From: Gemmatimonadota bacterium
Lineage (GTDB): Bacteria; GCA-2686955
Reading direction: 5' to 3'
Assembly: GCA_026991065.1 (NCBI GenBank)
Contig: JALXCG010000806.1
Span: forward strand, 1-10,767
Length of the DNA: 10,767 nucleotides
The translations under genes and the position numbers were made by a program. The notes under the pieces are model-generated. The model had not been told where the DNA came from. It made no database searches and saw nothing but the letters and a program-made list of their open reading frames with translations. Below, piece by piece: positions 1 to 6,491 of the stretch. The first letter of the stretch is position 1, and the number at the start of each line of letters is the position of its first letter.

Positions 1-1
1 G

Positions 2-820
2 GCGCGCGCGGCGGGAATCGACCTGATCTTCGGCGACATTCCGCCGCTGGCGTTCGCGGTGGCGGAACGGGCCGCGATCCCCGCCCTGGCGATGGGCAAT
101 TTCGACTGGCACTGGATCTACGGAGAGTGGGCCGCGCAGGTGCCTGAAGGAGAGCGGGTGCTGGCCTCGCTGCGGCGCGATTACGCCGCGGCGGATCTGC
201 TGCTGCGGTTGCCGTTCTGCGATCGCATGGAGGTCTTTCCGAACATCCGGGACGTGCCGCTGGTGGGGCGCCGCGCACGACTCGACCCGGAAGAGGCGCG
301 CCGGCGCGCGGGGATTCCCGCAAATGCCGAGCGGGTGGTGCTGCTCTCTTTCGGCGGCATGGGGCTGCGGGGGGCGGAGTGGAACTCGCTGGGAAACCTG
401 GGTGACTACCACTTCCTGACCGTGGGCGAGCTGGAGGTGCCCGGCGGCACCCGCTTGCGGGAGTGGGAGTTGGGAGCGCGGGGCTTGCTCTACGAAGACC
501 TGGTGGCGGCGGCGGACGTGGTGATCACCAAGCCGGGCTACGGCATCGTTTCGGAGTGCGCGGTCAACCACACCGCCATGCTCTACACCGAGCGCGGTGC
601 GTTCCGCGAATACCCGATCCTGGTGCGGGAGATGCAGCGCTACTTCCCGGCGGTCTACGTCAGCCCGGCAGAGGTGCGCCGGGGCGAAGTGGGGCCGGCA
701 CTGGAGCGCCTGGCCGCCACTCCCTGGCCGACCGCGCCGCCGGCGGCGGATGGCGCCGAGGTGGTGGCGGCGACCCTGCTGCGGCACGCAGCCGGTGCAG
801 GCTCTGCCGCCGGGCGCTGA
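2..820 (+). CDS. GT-B-fold glycosyltransferase-like protein, L-arabinokinase N-terminal type, 5' truncated by window
   Basis: The frame is open from base 2, so the true N-terminus lies outside the window; 272 residues are visible. The GTG at 59 is not a credible start because conserved sequence (IDLIFGDIPPLAFAVAERA) precedes and spans it. Visible landmarks are that IPPLAFAVAE segment, GNFDWHWIY, an LLRLPF segment, an LSFGG turn near visible residue 115, and ADVVITKPGYGIVSE near residues 171-185. The last is the donor-side motif of GT-B enzymes such as MurG. The order and spacing match what I remember of the N-terminal domain of plant L-arabinokinase and its bacterial stand-alone relatives. 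No GHMP-kinase domain follows: the protein ends in a low-complexity Ala/Gly tail. The substrate is unknown; a sugar or nucleotide-sugar ligand is inference. Its stop abuts the stop of the convergent gene on the minus strand with no spacer. Confidence 0.8.
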   Translation, partial: ARAAGIDLIFGDIPPLAFAVAERAAIPALAMGNFDWHWIYGEWAAQVPEGERVLASLRRDYAAADLLLRLPFCDRMEVFPNIRDVPLVGRRARLDPEEARRRAGIPANAERVVLLSFGGMGLRGAEWNSLGNLGDYHFLTVGELEVPGGTRLREWELGARGLLYEDLVAAADVVITKPGYGIVSECAVNHTAMLYTERGAFREYPILVREMQRYFPAVYVSPAEVRRGEVGPALERLAATPWPTAPPAADGAEVVAATLLRHAAGAGSAAGR

Positions 821-1372
821 TCAATAGGCCTCACCCCACCGCACCAGCGCCAGGATGTCGCTGCCGGAGAGTTCCATCCAGAGCGGGGCGTCGGGTTGGG
901 CGAAGGGAGTGATCACGCTTCCATCCAGATGAAAAAGCCGCATGCTAGAATCCCACGGGAACTCTCCGGCCACCCACTGCGCCCGCCGCGGCAGGGCACG
1001 GGCGAAATTGAGATCCCAAACAACCGCCAGGTTGCCGCTGACCGGATCGGGCGCGCCGGCGGTCACCCGCCCAAAACCCACCACGGCCCGGCCCTCGACA
1101 AAGAGGAAGAGGGCGTCGCCGGGCGCCGCGGGGAAGGCGGCCGGATCGGTAGGGCGCGAATGCACTCGGCAGAGCGCGGCCAGCGGCAGGATCCCTTCCT
1201 CAAAAATCTGTCCGCTCCCCGTCACGCGTGACATCCGACCGGCATCGATCAACCAGACGCGGCCGCCGCCAACGCTCCCGGCAGCCGGATGAGCGGTGCT
1301 GGCGCAGGAGGAGCAGGCGGATGCCACGGCGGCGTGGATGCCGTTGCGGGGCTCGGGCCCAGGTCGGTTCAC
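821..1372 (-). CDS. Hypothetical protein, 183 aa
   Basis: I do not recognise this protein. The frame is open from 1441 (TTG), but the GTG at 1372 is the preferred start because an AAGGAG ribosome-binding site lies 8 nt upstream, whereas the TTG has no properly spaced site. The first 35 or so residues are Pro/Ala/Ser/Gly-rich with three Cys (ACSSCAS and one later). From about residue 45 the sequence looks like a folded alpha/beta or beta domain: RVWLIDAG, GDALFLFVEGRAVVGFGRV, LAVVWDLNF, MRLFHLDGSVI, and a C-terminal SDILALVRWGEAY. There is no clear signal peptide or membrane segment. It lies downstream of the Asp-box gene on the same strand, 111 bp away, with hairpins in between, so cotranscription is uncertain. 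That it is a real gene rests on the SD site and the protein-like C-terminal two thirds. Confidence 0.6.
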   Translation of the reverse strand: MNRPGPEPRNGIHAAVASACSSCASTAHPAAGSVGGGRVWLIDAGRMSRVTGSGQIFEEGILPLAALCRVHSRPTDPAAFPAAPGDALFLFVEGRAVVGFGRVTAGAPDPVSGNLAVVWDLNFARALPRRAQWVAGEFPWDSSMRLFHLDGSVITPFAQPDAPLWMELSGSDILALVRWGEAY

Positions 1373-1380
1373 AACTCTCT

Positions 1381-1386
1381 CTCCTT
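1381..1386 (-). promoter_or_regulatory. Ribosome-binding site fixing the GTG start at 1372
   Basis: On the minus strand this reads AAGGAG, 8 nt before the GTG at 1372. It is the only strong Shine-Dalgarno match near the possible starts of the hypothetical gene 821-1372, and it argues against the longer frame from the TTG at 1441. Confidence 0.6.
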
Positions 1387-1401
1387 CGCGATCAAAGAAC
1401 A

Positions 1402-1455
1402 CCCGGCGAGGATCCCGCCGGGCGTTTTCCCGCCGGCTCAAGTGCTCCGGCGGGA
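1402..1455. terminator. Two adjacent GC-rich hairpins between minus-strand genes; possible weak terminator
   Basis: Two perfect stems lie head to tail. The first is CCCGGCG at 1402-1408 pairing with CGCCGGG at 1416-1422 (7 bp, 7-nt loop). The second is TCCCGCCGG at 1428-1436 pairing with CCGGCGGGA at 1447-1455 (9 bp, 10-nt loop). They begin about 30 nt downstream of the minus-strand stop at 1484, the usual place for an intrinsic terminator. On the minus strand the distal stem is followed by TGTTCTTT, only partly U-rich; on the plus strand the 1402-1422 stem is followed by CGTTTT. A leader structure controlling the gene starting at 1372 is an alternative. Confidence 0.35.
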
Positions 1456-1483
1456 GGCTGTATGGGGAGGGGTGCCCGATGCA

Positions 1484-2899
1484 CTACGGCAGCAGATAGA
1501 CCCCATCGTCGTCGGTGAAATCAAGACCGGTTCCATCGTCCCAGGAGACGGTGGCCGCGACCCGCGCATAGTTCGGGGCAACCGCAACAAAATTGGGATT
1601 GGCGATGTTGTAGAGCCCGCTGGGCGAATCGCTCAACCCGGTGCTCCAGGAGGCGCCGGGCAGCCAGGAGCCACCGGCGTCCTGCGATGCCCACACCTGC
1701 GAGCTATTGGGCATGGCGCTCTCGGAGTCCATCACGCCGACCAGAAGAGTCGGATAGGGGGAACCGGGAATCACCGCGACGTTGGTCACATTGATCGAGT
1801 TCTTGTTGTTGTCGTCATCCACCACCGGCAGACCGGTGTTGCGGGCGATCCACATCGGCACACCATGGTCCGGCGCGATTAGCCAAACCCCCTGGGACTT
1901 GGCCTTGGTCTCGTCGGAGAGGGTGTACTGGTTGATCCCTTGACCGAAGTGGCCGAGGAAAAGCGCCGGCGCGGTGGTCGGACCGGTCTCGAACGCGGTG
2001 ATGAAGGAACCGGCGGCGGCAACGCGGGTCAGCGACCCGGTCTTGTAGATCTGGCTCACTTCAGGCAGGCCGGTCGACATATCGGTCCAGGTGCCGGTGC
2101 CGTCGGCGGCGTTGCTGAAGACCTTGGTCTGAGCGGTCGCCTTCTGCGCGCCGATGATCTTGGTGTTGAACTCGATCTGGACCATTGCGGCATAGATCGT
2201 GGCAACGCCGGCATCCTTGGCAACGATCATCGACTGGATGGTCGAGGTATTGGAGACACCGTCGAGGATGCTGTCGCTGCGGGGCGGCAGGCCATCGTTG
2301 TTGGTGGTCCAGTTGGCGCCGCCGTCGTGGGAATAGAAGAACCCGGGATGATCGGGAGAGGGGTTGAAGATGTCGAGACCCGCCAACTGGGCGATGTTGG
2401 TATAGACCTTGTCGCAGTCGTCCGGATCGATGGCGATCGTCGTGGCGCCCCACTGGTCGTTGGGCAGAACGTCGCCGTTGTAGGTGATGCCGTTGTTGAC
2501 CGCCACCCATGTTGCGCCACCGTCGGTGGTCTTGATCACGCCCGCCACCTGGGTCGCGGCGTAGGCGATATTGGGATCGTTTTCGCACCAGGCGAAGTCA
2601 AGCACGTTGAGGTCGTCGGTCAAATCACCGGAGTTGACCCGGCTCCAGGTGTTGCCACCGTTGGTGGTTCCCCAGAGGCCGTCACCGGGATCCGGCGCGG
2701 CGGCCAGGGGGTCGGGGAAATTGGCGCGGGTAGCCCAGATCGTGTTCGCACTGGTCGGATGAAAGCGCACCCGCCCCCAACGCACGTTGCTGGTCGTGTC
2801 ACCGCTGAGCAGCGAAGCGTGCCAAGGATAGGGTTGGGCATAAACGTCGGACGCAAGCAGAAGCGTTGCCGCCGCACCCAAGAGGATGAAAGAGCGCAT
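1484..2899 (-). CDS. Secreted Asp-box (BNR/sortilin-like) beta-propeller protein, 471 aa
   Basis: Residues 1-21 (MRSFILLGAAATLLLASDVYA) are a classical Sec signal peptide with cleavage predicted before Gln22. The mature chain carries Asp-box signatures (S/T-x-D/N-x-G-x-x-W): TTNGGNTW at 78-85, TTDGGATW at 124-131, SHDGGANW at 190-197 and SQDAGGSW at 405-412. These mark blades of a six- to eight-bladed propeller as in sialidase/BNR, Vps10/sortilin and photosystem-assembly Ycf48 relatives. No sialidase catalytic set is evident to me, so an enzyme activity is not claimed. The mature part has two Cys (105 and 162), a possible disulfide. The start is the ATG at 2899, with GGAGGT 8 nt upstream; the longer open frame to 3331 is Arg-rich and not protein-like. 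The C-terminus is Asp-rich (WDDGTGLDFTDDDGV), with no anchor or sorting domain seen. The likely location is periplasm or exterior. Confidence 0.85.
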   Translation of the reverse strand: MRSFILLGAAATLLLASDVYAQPYPWHASLLSGDTTSNVRWGRVRFHPTSANTIWATRANFPDPLAAAPDPGDGLWGTTNGGNTWSRVNSGDLTDDLNVLDFAWCENDPNIAYAATQVAGVIKTTDGGATWVAVNNGITYNGDVLPNDQWGATTIAIDPDDCDKVYTNIAQLAGLDIFNPSPDHPGFFYSHDGGANWTTNNDGLPPRSDSILDGVSNTSTIQSMIVAKDAGVATIYAAMVQIEFNTKIIGAQKATAQTKVFSNAADGTGTWTDMSTGLPEVSQIYKTGSLTRVAAAGSFITAFETGPTTAPALFLGHFGQGINQYTLSDETKAKSQGVWLIAPDHGVPMWIARNTGLPVVDDDNNKNSINVTNVAVIPGSPYPTLLVGVMDSESAMPNSSQVWASQDAGGSWLPGASWSTGLSDSPSGLYNIANPNFVAVAPNYARVAATVSWDDGTGLDFTDDDGVYLLP

Positions 2900-2907
2900 G
2901 GGAAATG

Positions 2908-2913
2908 ACCTCC
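2908..2913 (-). promoter_or_regulatory. Ribosome-binding site fixing the ATG start at 2899
   Basis: The minus strand reads GGAGGT followed by an 8-nt spacer and ATG. It sits directly before the signal peptide and rules out the 144-codon upstream extension of the open frame. Confidence 0.75.
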
Positions 2914-3207
2914 AGGAAAAGGAAAGCACCAAGCTACCGCCACCTCGGCACGCACGCCCGCGGCGCGACGCGCACAAGCACGGCATTTCGAGCTGCCGGC
3001 AGTGCCGAAATTCGCCGCCGCGGGATTGGCCGTACCGGGCGATTGAGCGATGGGAGAGCACGAACCGGCGGCCGCAACCGCCAGTACGCCATTTAACTAT
3101 AGCCACCCGTCGAGGCCTGTGGGGCGGCAAAAATCGGAACGCCGGTGTTGGGAAGCGCGTATATTGAATGGTTTCGTAGCGGCGGGCATTCCGGCGCGCC
3201 GCTCGTG

Positions 3208-3229
3208 GTGGCCGGCACAGCCCGGCCAC
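3208..3229. promoter_or_regulatory. 22-bp dyad in the lepB 5' region
   Basis: GTGGCCGG at 3208-3215 is followed by a 6-nt loop and CCGGCCAC at 3222-3229, a perfect 8-bp stem ending 50 nt before the lepB ATG. No T-run follows, so it is not a standard terminator. It could be an operator or an mRNA leader hairpin. Chance occurrence is quite possible at this GC content. Confidence 0.25.
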
Positions 3230-3279
3230 GGCTCCCATTGCCCGCCCGTCGAGACTTGTGCATTCCTGTTGGAGTTCCC

Positions 3280-4038
3280 ATGTCCTCCTCCTCTTCCAGC
3301 CGCCCCGCAAGACAATCCTCGGCATCTCCACTATGGGGGATGCTCCGCGAGATTCTCTGGATCTTCTGTCTCTACTGGCTGCTCCAGTGCTTTGTCGTGC
3401 GGGCTTACCACATTCCCACCGGCTCGATGGAGCCCACCGTCCTGGTGGGAGACCGGGTGCTGGTCAATCGCTTCGTCTATGGACCGGAATTCCCCGGCGA
3501 TGTGCCGCTGCTCGGTTGGGAGATCCCTTCGATCCACTTTCCCGGCCTGCGCAAGCCGGCGCCGGGCGACATCATTGTTCTGGACCACCCCGACGGCTCC
3601 TCCATGGACCTGCTCAAGCGGGTCGTAGCGGTCGGCGGCCAGACCGTGGAGATGCGCGCCGGGGACCTCTATCTTGATGGCCTGCGGGTGGAGGAGCCCT
3701 ACGTCCGGCACATCGATCGGCGCCATCTGCGGCGCAAGGGCGAGATCGAACCGATCCCCGGGCTGCGCGCGCTGATGGAGAAGACCTGGCGTGACCAAAC
3801 CCATGGTACCCATTGGAATCGCGACTGGTTCGGGCCGGTAACGGTGCCCGAGGGGCAGATTTTCGTGATGGGCGACAATCGCGACAACTCGCAGGACTCG
3901 CGCGCTTGGGGGTTCGCGCCACTGCGGAATGTTCATGGCCGAGCGATGGTGGTCTTCTTCTCCAGCATCCCGGAGTTGCCGCTGCTGGATCTTTGGAAAC
4001 GAACTCGCTGGAGCCGCATCGGCACGCCATTGATGTAG
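3280..4038 (+). CDS. lepB: Signal peptidase I, 252 aa
   Basis: This membrane-bound serine protease removes signal peptides from Sec- and Tat-exported preproteins on the outer face of the cytoplasmic membrane. One N-terminal membrane segment is seen at about residues 25-40 (ILWIFCLYWLLQCFVV), after a Ser-rich cytosolic tail. The Ser/Lys catalytic dyad is visible: Ser49 in IPTGSMEPT and Lys113 in LLKRVVAVGGQ. The family motif GDNRDNSQDSRAWG occupies residues 198-211. Length and motif spacing are normal for an S26 family member. The ATG at 3280 is chosen over an open frame starting at 3145 because GGAG lies 5 nt upstream and the extension is not conserved-looking. The gene is followed after 3 bp by the phosphatase gene, so the two probably form an operon. 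Its presumed clients in this window include the Asp-box protein and the Asp-rich repeat protein; the OppA-like lipoprotein would instead need LspA. Confidence 0.93.
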   Translation: MSSSSSSRPARQSSASPLWGMLREILWIFCLYWLLQCFVVRAYHIPTGSMEPTVLVGDRVLVNRFVYGPEFPGDVPLLGWEIPSIHFPGLRKPAPGDIIVLDHPDGSSMDLLKRVVAVGGQTVEMRAGDLYLDGLRVEEPYVRHIDRRHLRRKGEIEPIPGLRALMEKTWRDQTHGTHWNRDWFGPVTVPEGQIFVMGDNRDNSQDSRAWGFAPLRNVHGRAMVVFFSSIPELPLLDLWKRTRWSRIGTPLM

Positions 4039-4041
4039 GCC

Positions 4042-4875
4042 ATGGAAAGCGCAAACCCTCTCTCCGTTGCGATCGATCTGGCGCGTGCCGCCGGAGCCAC
4101 GATCATGCGCCACTACGAGCACTTGGTGGATGCGGAGCTGGCCTTCAAGGGTGAGCGCGATCTTCTGACCCGCGCCGATCAGGAAGCCGAGAAGGTGATC
4201 CTGGAGGGGCTGCGAAAGGCGTTTCCGGATGATGCGATCCTGGCGGAGGAATCGGGTGAAAGCGGGGGTTCCGAGCGCCCCCGCTGGATCATCGACCCGC
4301 TCGACGGCACCACCAATTTTGTCCACGCGTTGCCGATCTTCGCCGTCTCTATCGCCCGCTTCGACGCCACCGGGCGGGCCGAAGTCGGCGTGGTCTATCT
4401 GCCGCGCCTGAACGAGCTTTTCGCGGCCCGGCGGGGTCACGGCGCAACGCTCAACGGGCGGTCGATCGTGGTCTCTTCCCGCTCGATTCCGATGCAATCG
4501 GTCCTCGCCACCGGTTTCCACTATCAGCGCCAGCACCTGGTGGAGAGCAACGTGGACCATTTCGCCAAGTTTGTCTTCGGGGTGCGAGGCATCCGGCGCC
4601 TGGGCGCGGCGTCGGTGGACCTTGCCTATGTCGCCGCCGGGCGTCTCGACGGCTACTGGGAGCCTCACCTCTCCCCCTGGGATGTCGCCGCCGGAGCCCT
4701 GCTGGTGCAGGAAGCCGGGGGGCGGGTCAGCGACATGCGCGGCGGTGATGACTGGCTCCATGGCCGCTCGATCGTCGCTTCCAACGGCAGCGCGCTGCAC
4801 TCGCACATCCTGCGGACCATCGCCCGGCCGATTCCCGGCTGGCGGGAGATCCAACGCGCGGTCGGCGGCGCGTAG
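4042..4875 (+). CDS. suhB: Inositol monophosphatase family protein (SuhB-like), 277 aa
   Basis: This is a Mg-dependent phosphatase of the IMPase/FIG superfamily. Metal-binding residues are visible: Glu70 in ILAEESGE, Asp85 and Asp88 in WIIDPLDGTTNFVH (82-95), and Asp214 in SPWDVAAGALLVQEAGG (211-227). Length is normal for the family. Family members act on myo-inositol 1-phosphate and related sugar or nucleotide phosphates; some (SuhB) also act in ribosomal RNA antitermination complexes. The substrate here cannot be told from sequence alone. The start is an ATG 3 bp after the lepB stop with no strong Shine-Dalgarno sequence, suggesting translational coupling to lepB. The gene stops exactly against the convergent stop of the minus-strand operon (TAG then CTA). 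Confidence 0.9.
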   Translation: MESANPLSVAIDLARAAGATIMRHYEHLVDAELAFKGERDLLTRADQEAEKVILEGLRKAFPDDAILAEESGESGGSERPRWIIDPLDGTTNFVHALPIFAVSIARFDATGRAEVGVVYLPRLNELFAARRGHGATLNGRSIVVSSRSIPMQSVLATGFHYQRQHLVESNVDHFAKFVFGVRGIRRLGAASVDLAYVAAGRLDGYWEPHLSPWDVAAGALLVQEAGGRVSDMRGGDDWLHGRSIVASNGSALHSHILRTIARPIPGWREIQRAVGGA

Positions 4876-5538
4876 CTACTCGCCGGGGGTCACCATCTCG
4901 TCTCGATCGGGGTTGCCGTCACCATCCGTGTCGTAGCTGCGTGAGACCAGGATGCCCATGTCGTAGTGGAGCCAGGTATCCAGGATGCCATCGCTGTTCC
5001 GGTCCTCGACTCTCAGCACCAACTCCCCCTGCGGTGACAGATAGTCGATGCGTTCACTCTTGCCATTGCCGTCCCGGTCGAAAAGGCGGCGGCGCACCGT
5101 TCCATCGGCCCGCAAATATTCGGTGGTCTCCAGGCGACCGTCACCATCCTGGTCGCGCTCGATGTGGTTGACCACGCCCCCGGGGCCGAGATTGGAGATC
5201 ATCTCCGGCCGGCCGTCGCCATCCATGTCGATTTCGATCCGGGTGGGAACACCGCCCTGGAAGAAAGTCCGGGCCTCGAAGATTCCGTCGTAGTCGGAAT
5301 CGTTCTCCTGCAATACCAGCTCTCCTCCGGGGCCGGGGTAATCGCGCTGGTCGACGCGGCCGTCACCATTGCGGTCGTGGGGGATCATCGGACGCGCATC
5401 CACCTCCGGAGGCGGCGCGGGCGCGGCATTCCCGGCGGCGGCGGCTGCCACCGCGCCAAAACTCCCGAGCAGCAAAGGCAGCAGGCGGCAGGCGGTGGAC
5501 CGAAGAGCCGGGCGCGGCGGCGAGCTGGTTCCGCTCAT
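4876..5538 (-). CDS. Secreted protein with seven Asp-rich, Ca-binding-like repeats, 220 aa
   Basis: Residues 1-35 form a Sec signal peptide with a hydrophobic core (LLPLLLGSFGAVAAAAAG), followed by a Pro/Ala linker. Residues 54-215 hold seven repeats, each opening with an EF-hand-loop-like D-x-[DN]-x-[DN]-G: HDRNGDG, NDSDYDG, IDMDGDG, RDQDGDG, FDRDGNG, EDRNSDG and YDTDGDG. The lead Asp falls at 55, 80, 104, 129, 154, 179 and 203, a period of 24-25 residues. Between loops the pattern is roughly an acidic residue, an aromatic (often Tyr), a Gly turn, then V/L-x-R. That suggests a beta-solenoid or thrombospondin-type-3-like stack rather than paired EF-hands. Start: ATG at 5538 with GAGGAG 5 nt upstream, overlapping the oppC stop by 4 nt (ATGA), hence translational coupling. 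It is the last gene of the opp operon. Function is not recognised; calcium binding is inferred from the motif. Confidence 0.82.
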   Translation of the reverse strand: MSGTSSPPRPALRSTACRLLPLLLGSFGAVAAAAAGNAAPAPPPEVDARPMIPHDRNGDGRVDQRDYPGPGGELVLQENDSDYDGIFEARTFFQGGVPTRIEIDMDGDGRPEMISNLGPGGVVNHIERDQDGDGRLETTEYLRADGTVRRRLFDRDGNGKSERIDYLSPQGELVLRVEDRNSDGILDTWLHYDMGILVSRSYDTDGDGNPDRDEMVTPGE

Positions 5539-6491
5539 GCGCTCTCCTCGCCGGCACCGGGTTCCGGCGACACCGGGCTCACCAGGCTGGTGCGCGGGTC
5601 CAGGGCATCGCGCAGACCGTCGCCGAGAAAATTGAGGCCGAAAAGAGTGAGCGCCAGGGCCAATCCGGGAAAAACAATCAGCCACCAATAGGAGTGGAGC
5701 GGATTGATGACATCCGCGCCGATGGCCGCCAGGCTGCCCCAGGAGGCATCGGGCGGCTGCACACCGAGCCCGAGAAAGCTCAGAAAGCTCTCCTCCAACA
5801 TCACCCGCGGAACGGTCAGCGAGGAGTAGACCACGACCACGCCGAGAAGATTGGGCACAATGTGGCGAAAGAGGATCCGCATGTCGCCGAAACCCAGGGC
5901 GCGGGCGGCCTGAACATAGTCGCGCTCACGGATGGAGAGAACCTCGCCGCGAACGATGCGGGCAACAGTCAACCAGGAGACCGCGCCGATCGCCAGAAAA
6001 ACCAGATAGAGTTCGTTGATCTGCCAACTCATCGCTTCGCGAAATGCCCGGGCGACAACCATGAAGAGGATCGCCAGAAAGAGAAAGGGAATCGTATAGA
6101 GCACGTCGACCAGGCGCATCATCAGGTTGTCGACCGCTCCGCCGATGTAGGCGGCGGTTGCCCCCCAGGTCACTCCAATCAAGATCGACACGCTGGTCGC
6201 CAGCAGCCCGACCATCCATGACACGCGACCGCCATAGAGGATCCGGGCGAGTAGATCTCTGCCTTTGTCATCGGTTCCGCACGGGTGTTCCCATGAGGGG
6301 GGACTCAATTGCGCTTCCAGATGCTGCTCGTTGGGCGGGTGGGGCGCGATCCAGGGAGCGCAGAGGCTGGCCATGATCATCACGACGACCAGCACCAGCC
6401 CCGCCATCGCGGCCCGATCGCGGCGCAGGCGCCGCCACGCCTCGGCCCAGGGAGAGTTGTGACGGGGGCTAAGATGGAGGGGGCCGCTCAT
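5535..6491 (-). CDS. oppC: ABC transporter permease, OppC/DppC type, 318 aa
   Basis: This inner-membrane subunit of an oligopeptide or dipeptide importer pairs with the OppB-type subunit to form the translocation channel. An N-terminal cytosolic stretch leads into a membrane segment at 30-48 (GLVLVVVMIMASLCAPWIA), followed by the OppC-characteristic GTDDKGRD at 72-79. Further membrane segments are at about 94-117, 127-149, 160-178, 215-232 and 268-290. The EAA loop that docks the ATPase is at 191-214 (DYVQAARALGFGDMRILFRH with IVPN following). Length is typical. It starts at an ATG overlapping the oppB stop (ATGA), and its own stop overlaps the downstream start in the same way. Substrate (peptide, nickel or other) is not determined. 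Confidence 0.92.
   Translation of the reverse strand: MSGPLHLSPRHNSPWAEAWRRLRRDRAAMAGLVLVVVMIMASLCAPWIAPHPPNEQHLEAQLSPPSWEHPCGTDDKGRDLLARILYGGRVSWMVGLLATSVSILIGVTWGATAAYIGGAVDNLMMRLVDVLYTIPFLFLAILFMVVARAFREAMSWQINELYLVFLAIGAVSWLTVARIVRGEVLSIRERDYVQAARALGFGDMRILFRHIVPNLLGVVVVYSSLTVPRVMLEESFLSFLGLGVQPPDASWGSLAAIGADVINPLHSYWWLIVFPGLALALTLFGLNFLGDGLRDALDPRTSLVSPVSPEPGAGEESA

Larger units (their letters stand above)
2900..3279. other. Divergent intergenic region between the Asp-box gene and lepB
   Basis: These 380 bp hold no credible gene; the open frames crossing them encode Arg/Pro-rich, low-complexity products. Promoters for both divergent genes should lie here. The most AT-rich spots are around 3091-3101 (ATTTAACTATA, giving TATAGT on the minus strand) and 3160-3169 (TATATTGAAT on the plus strand). 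Neither has a convincing -35 box at normal spacing, so I do not call a promoter. The plus-strand lepB leader end contains a strong dyad (3208-3229, listed separately). Confidence 0.6.

Noticed and set aside
1940-2908. 322-codon open frame on the plus strand opposite the Asp-box gene
   Set aside because: Gly/Val/Arg/Asp-rich mirror of the minus-strand gene, with no family motifs; the minus strand has a signal peptide, Asp boxes and an SD-supported start.
3096-3101. TATAGT on the minus strand as a -10 box of the Asp-box gene
   Set aside because: No acceptable -35 box 16-18 bp upstream (the sequence there is CCCCAC) and it is about 200 bp from the start codon.
3331-4854. 507-codon open frame on the minus strand opposite lepB and suhB
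   Set aside because: It spans two clearly identified genes on the plus strand and its product is Arg/His/Asp-rich and motif-free; a GC-rich shadow frame.
5539-5688. N-terminal extension of the Asp-rich repeat protein
   Set aside because: It overlaps oppC; the ATG at 5538 has a strong RBS and directly precedes a signal peptide.
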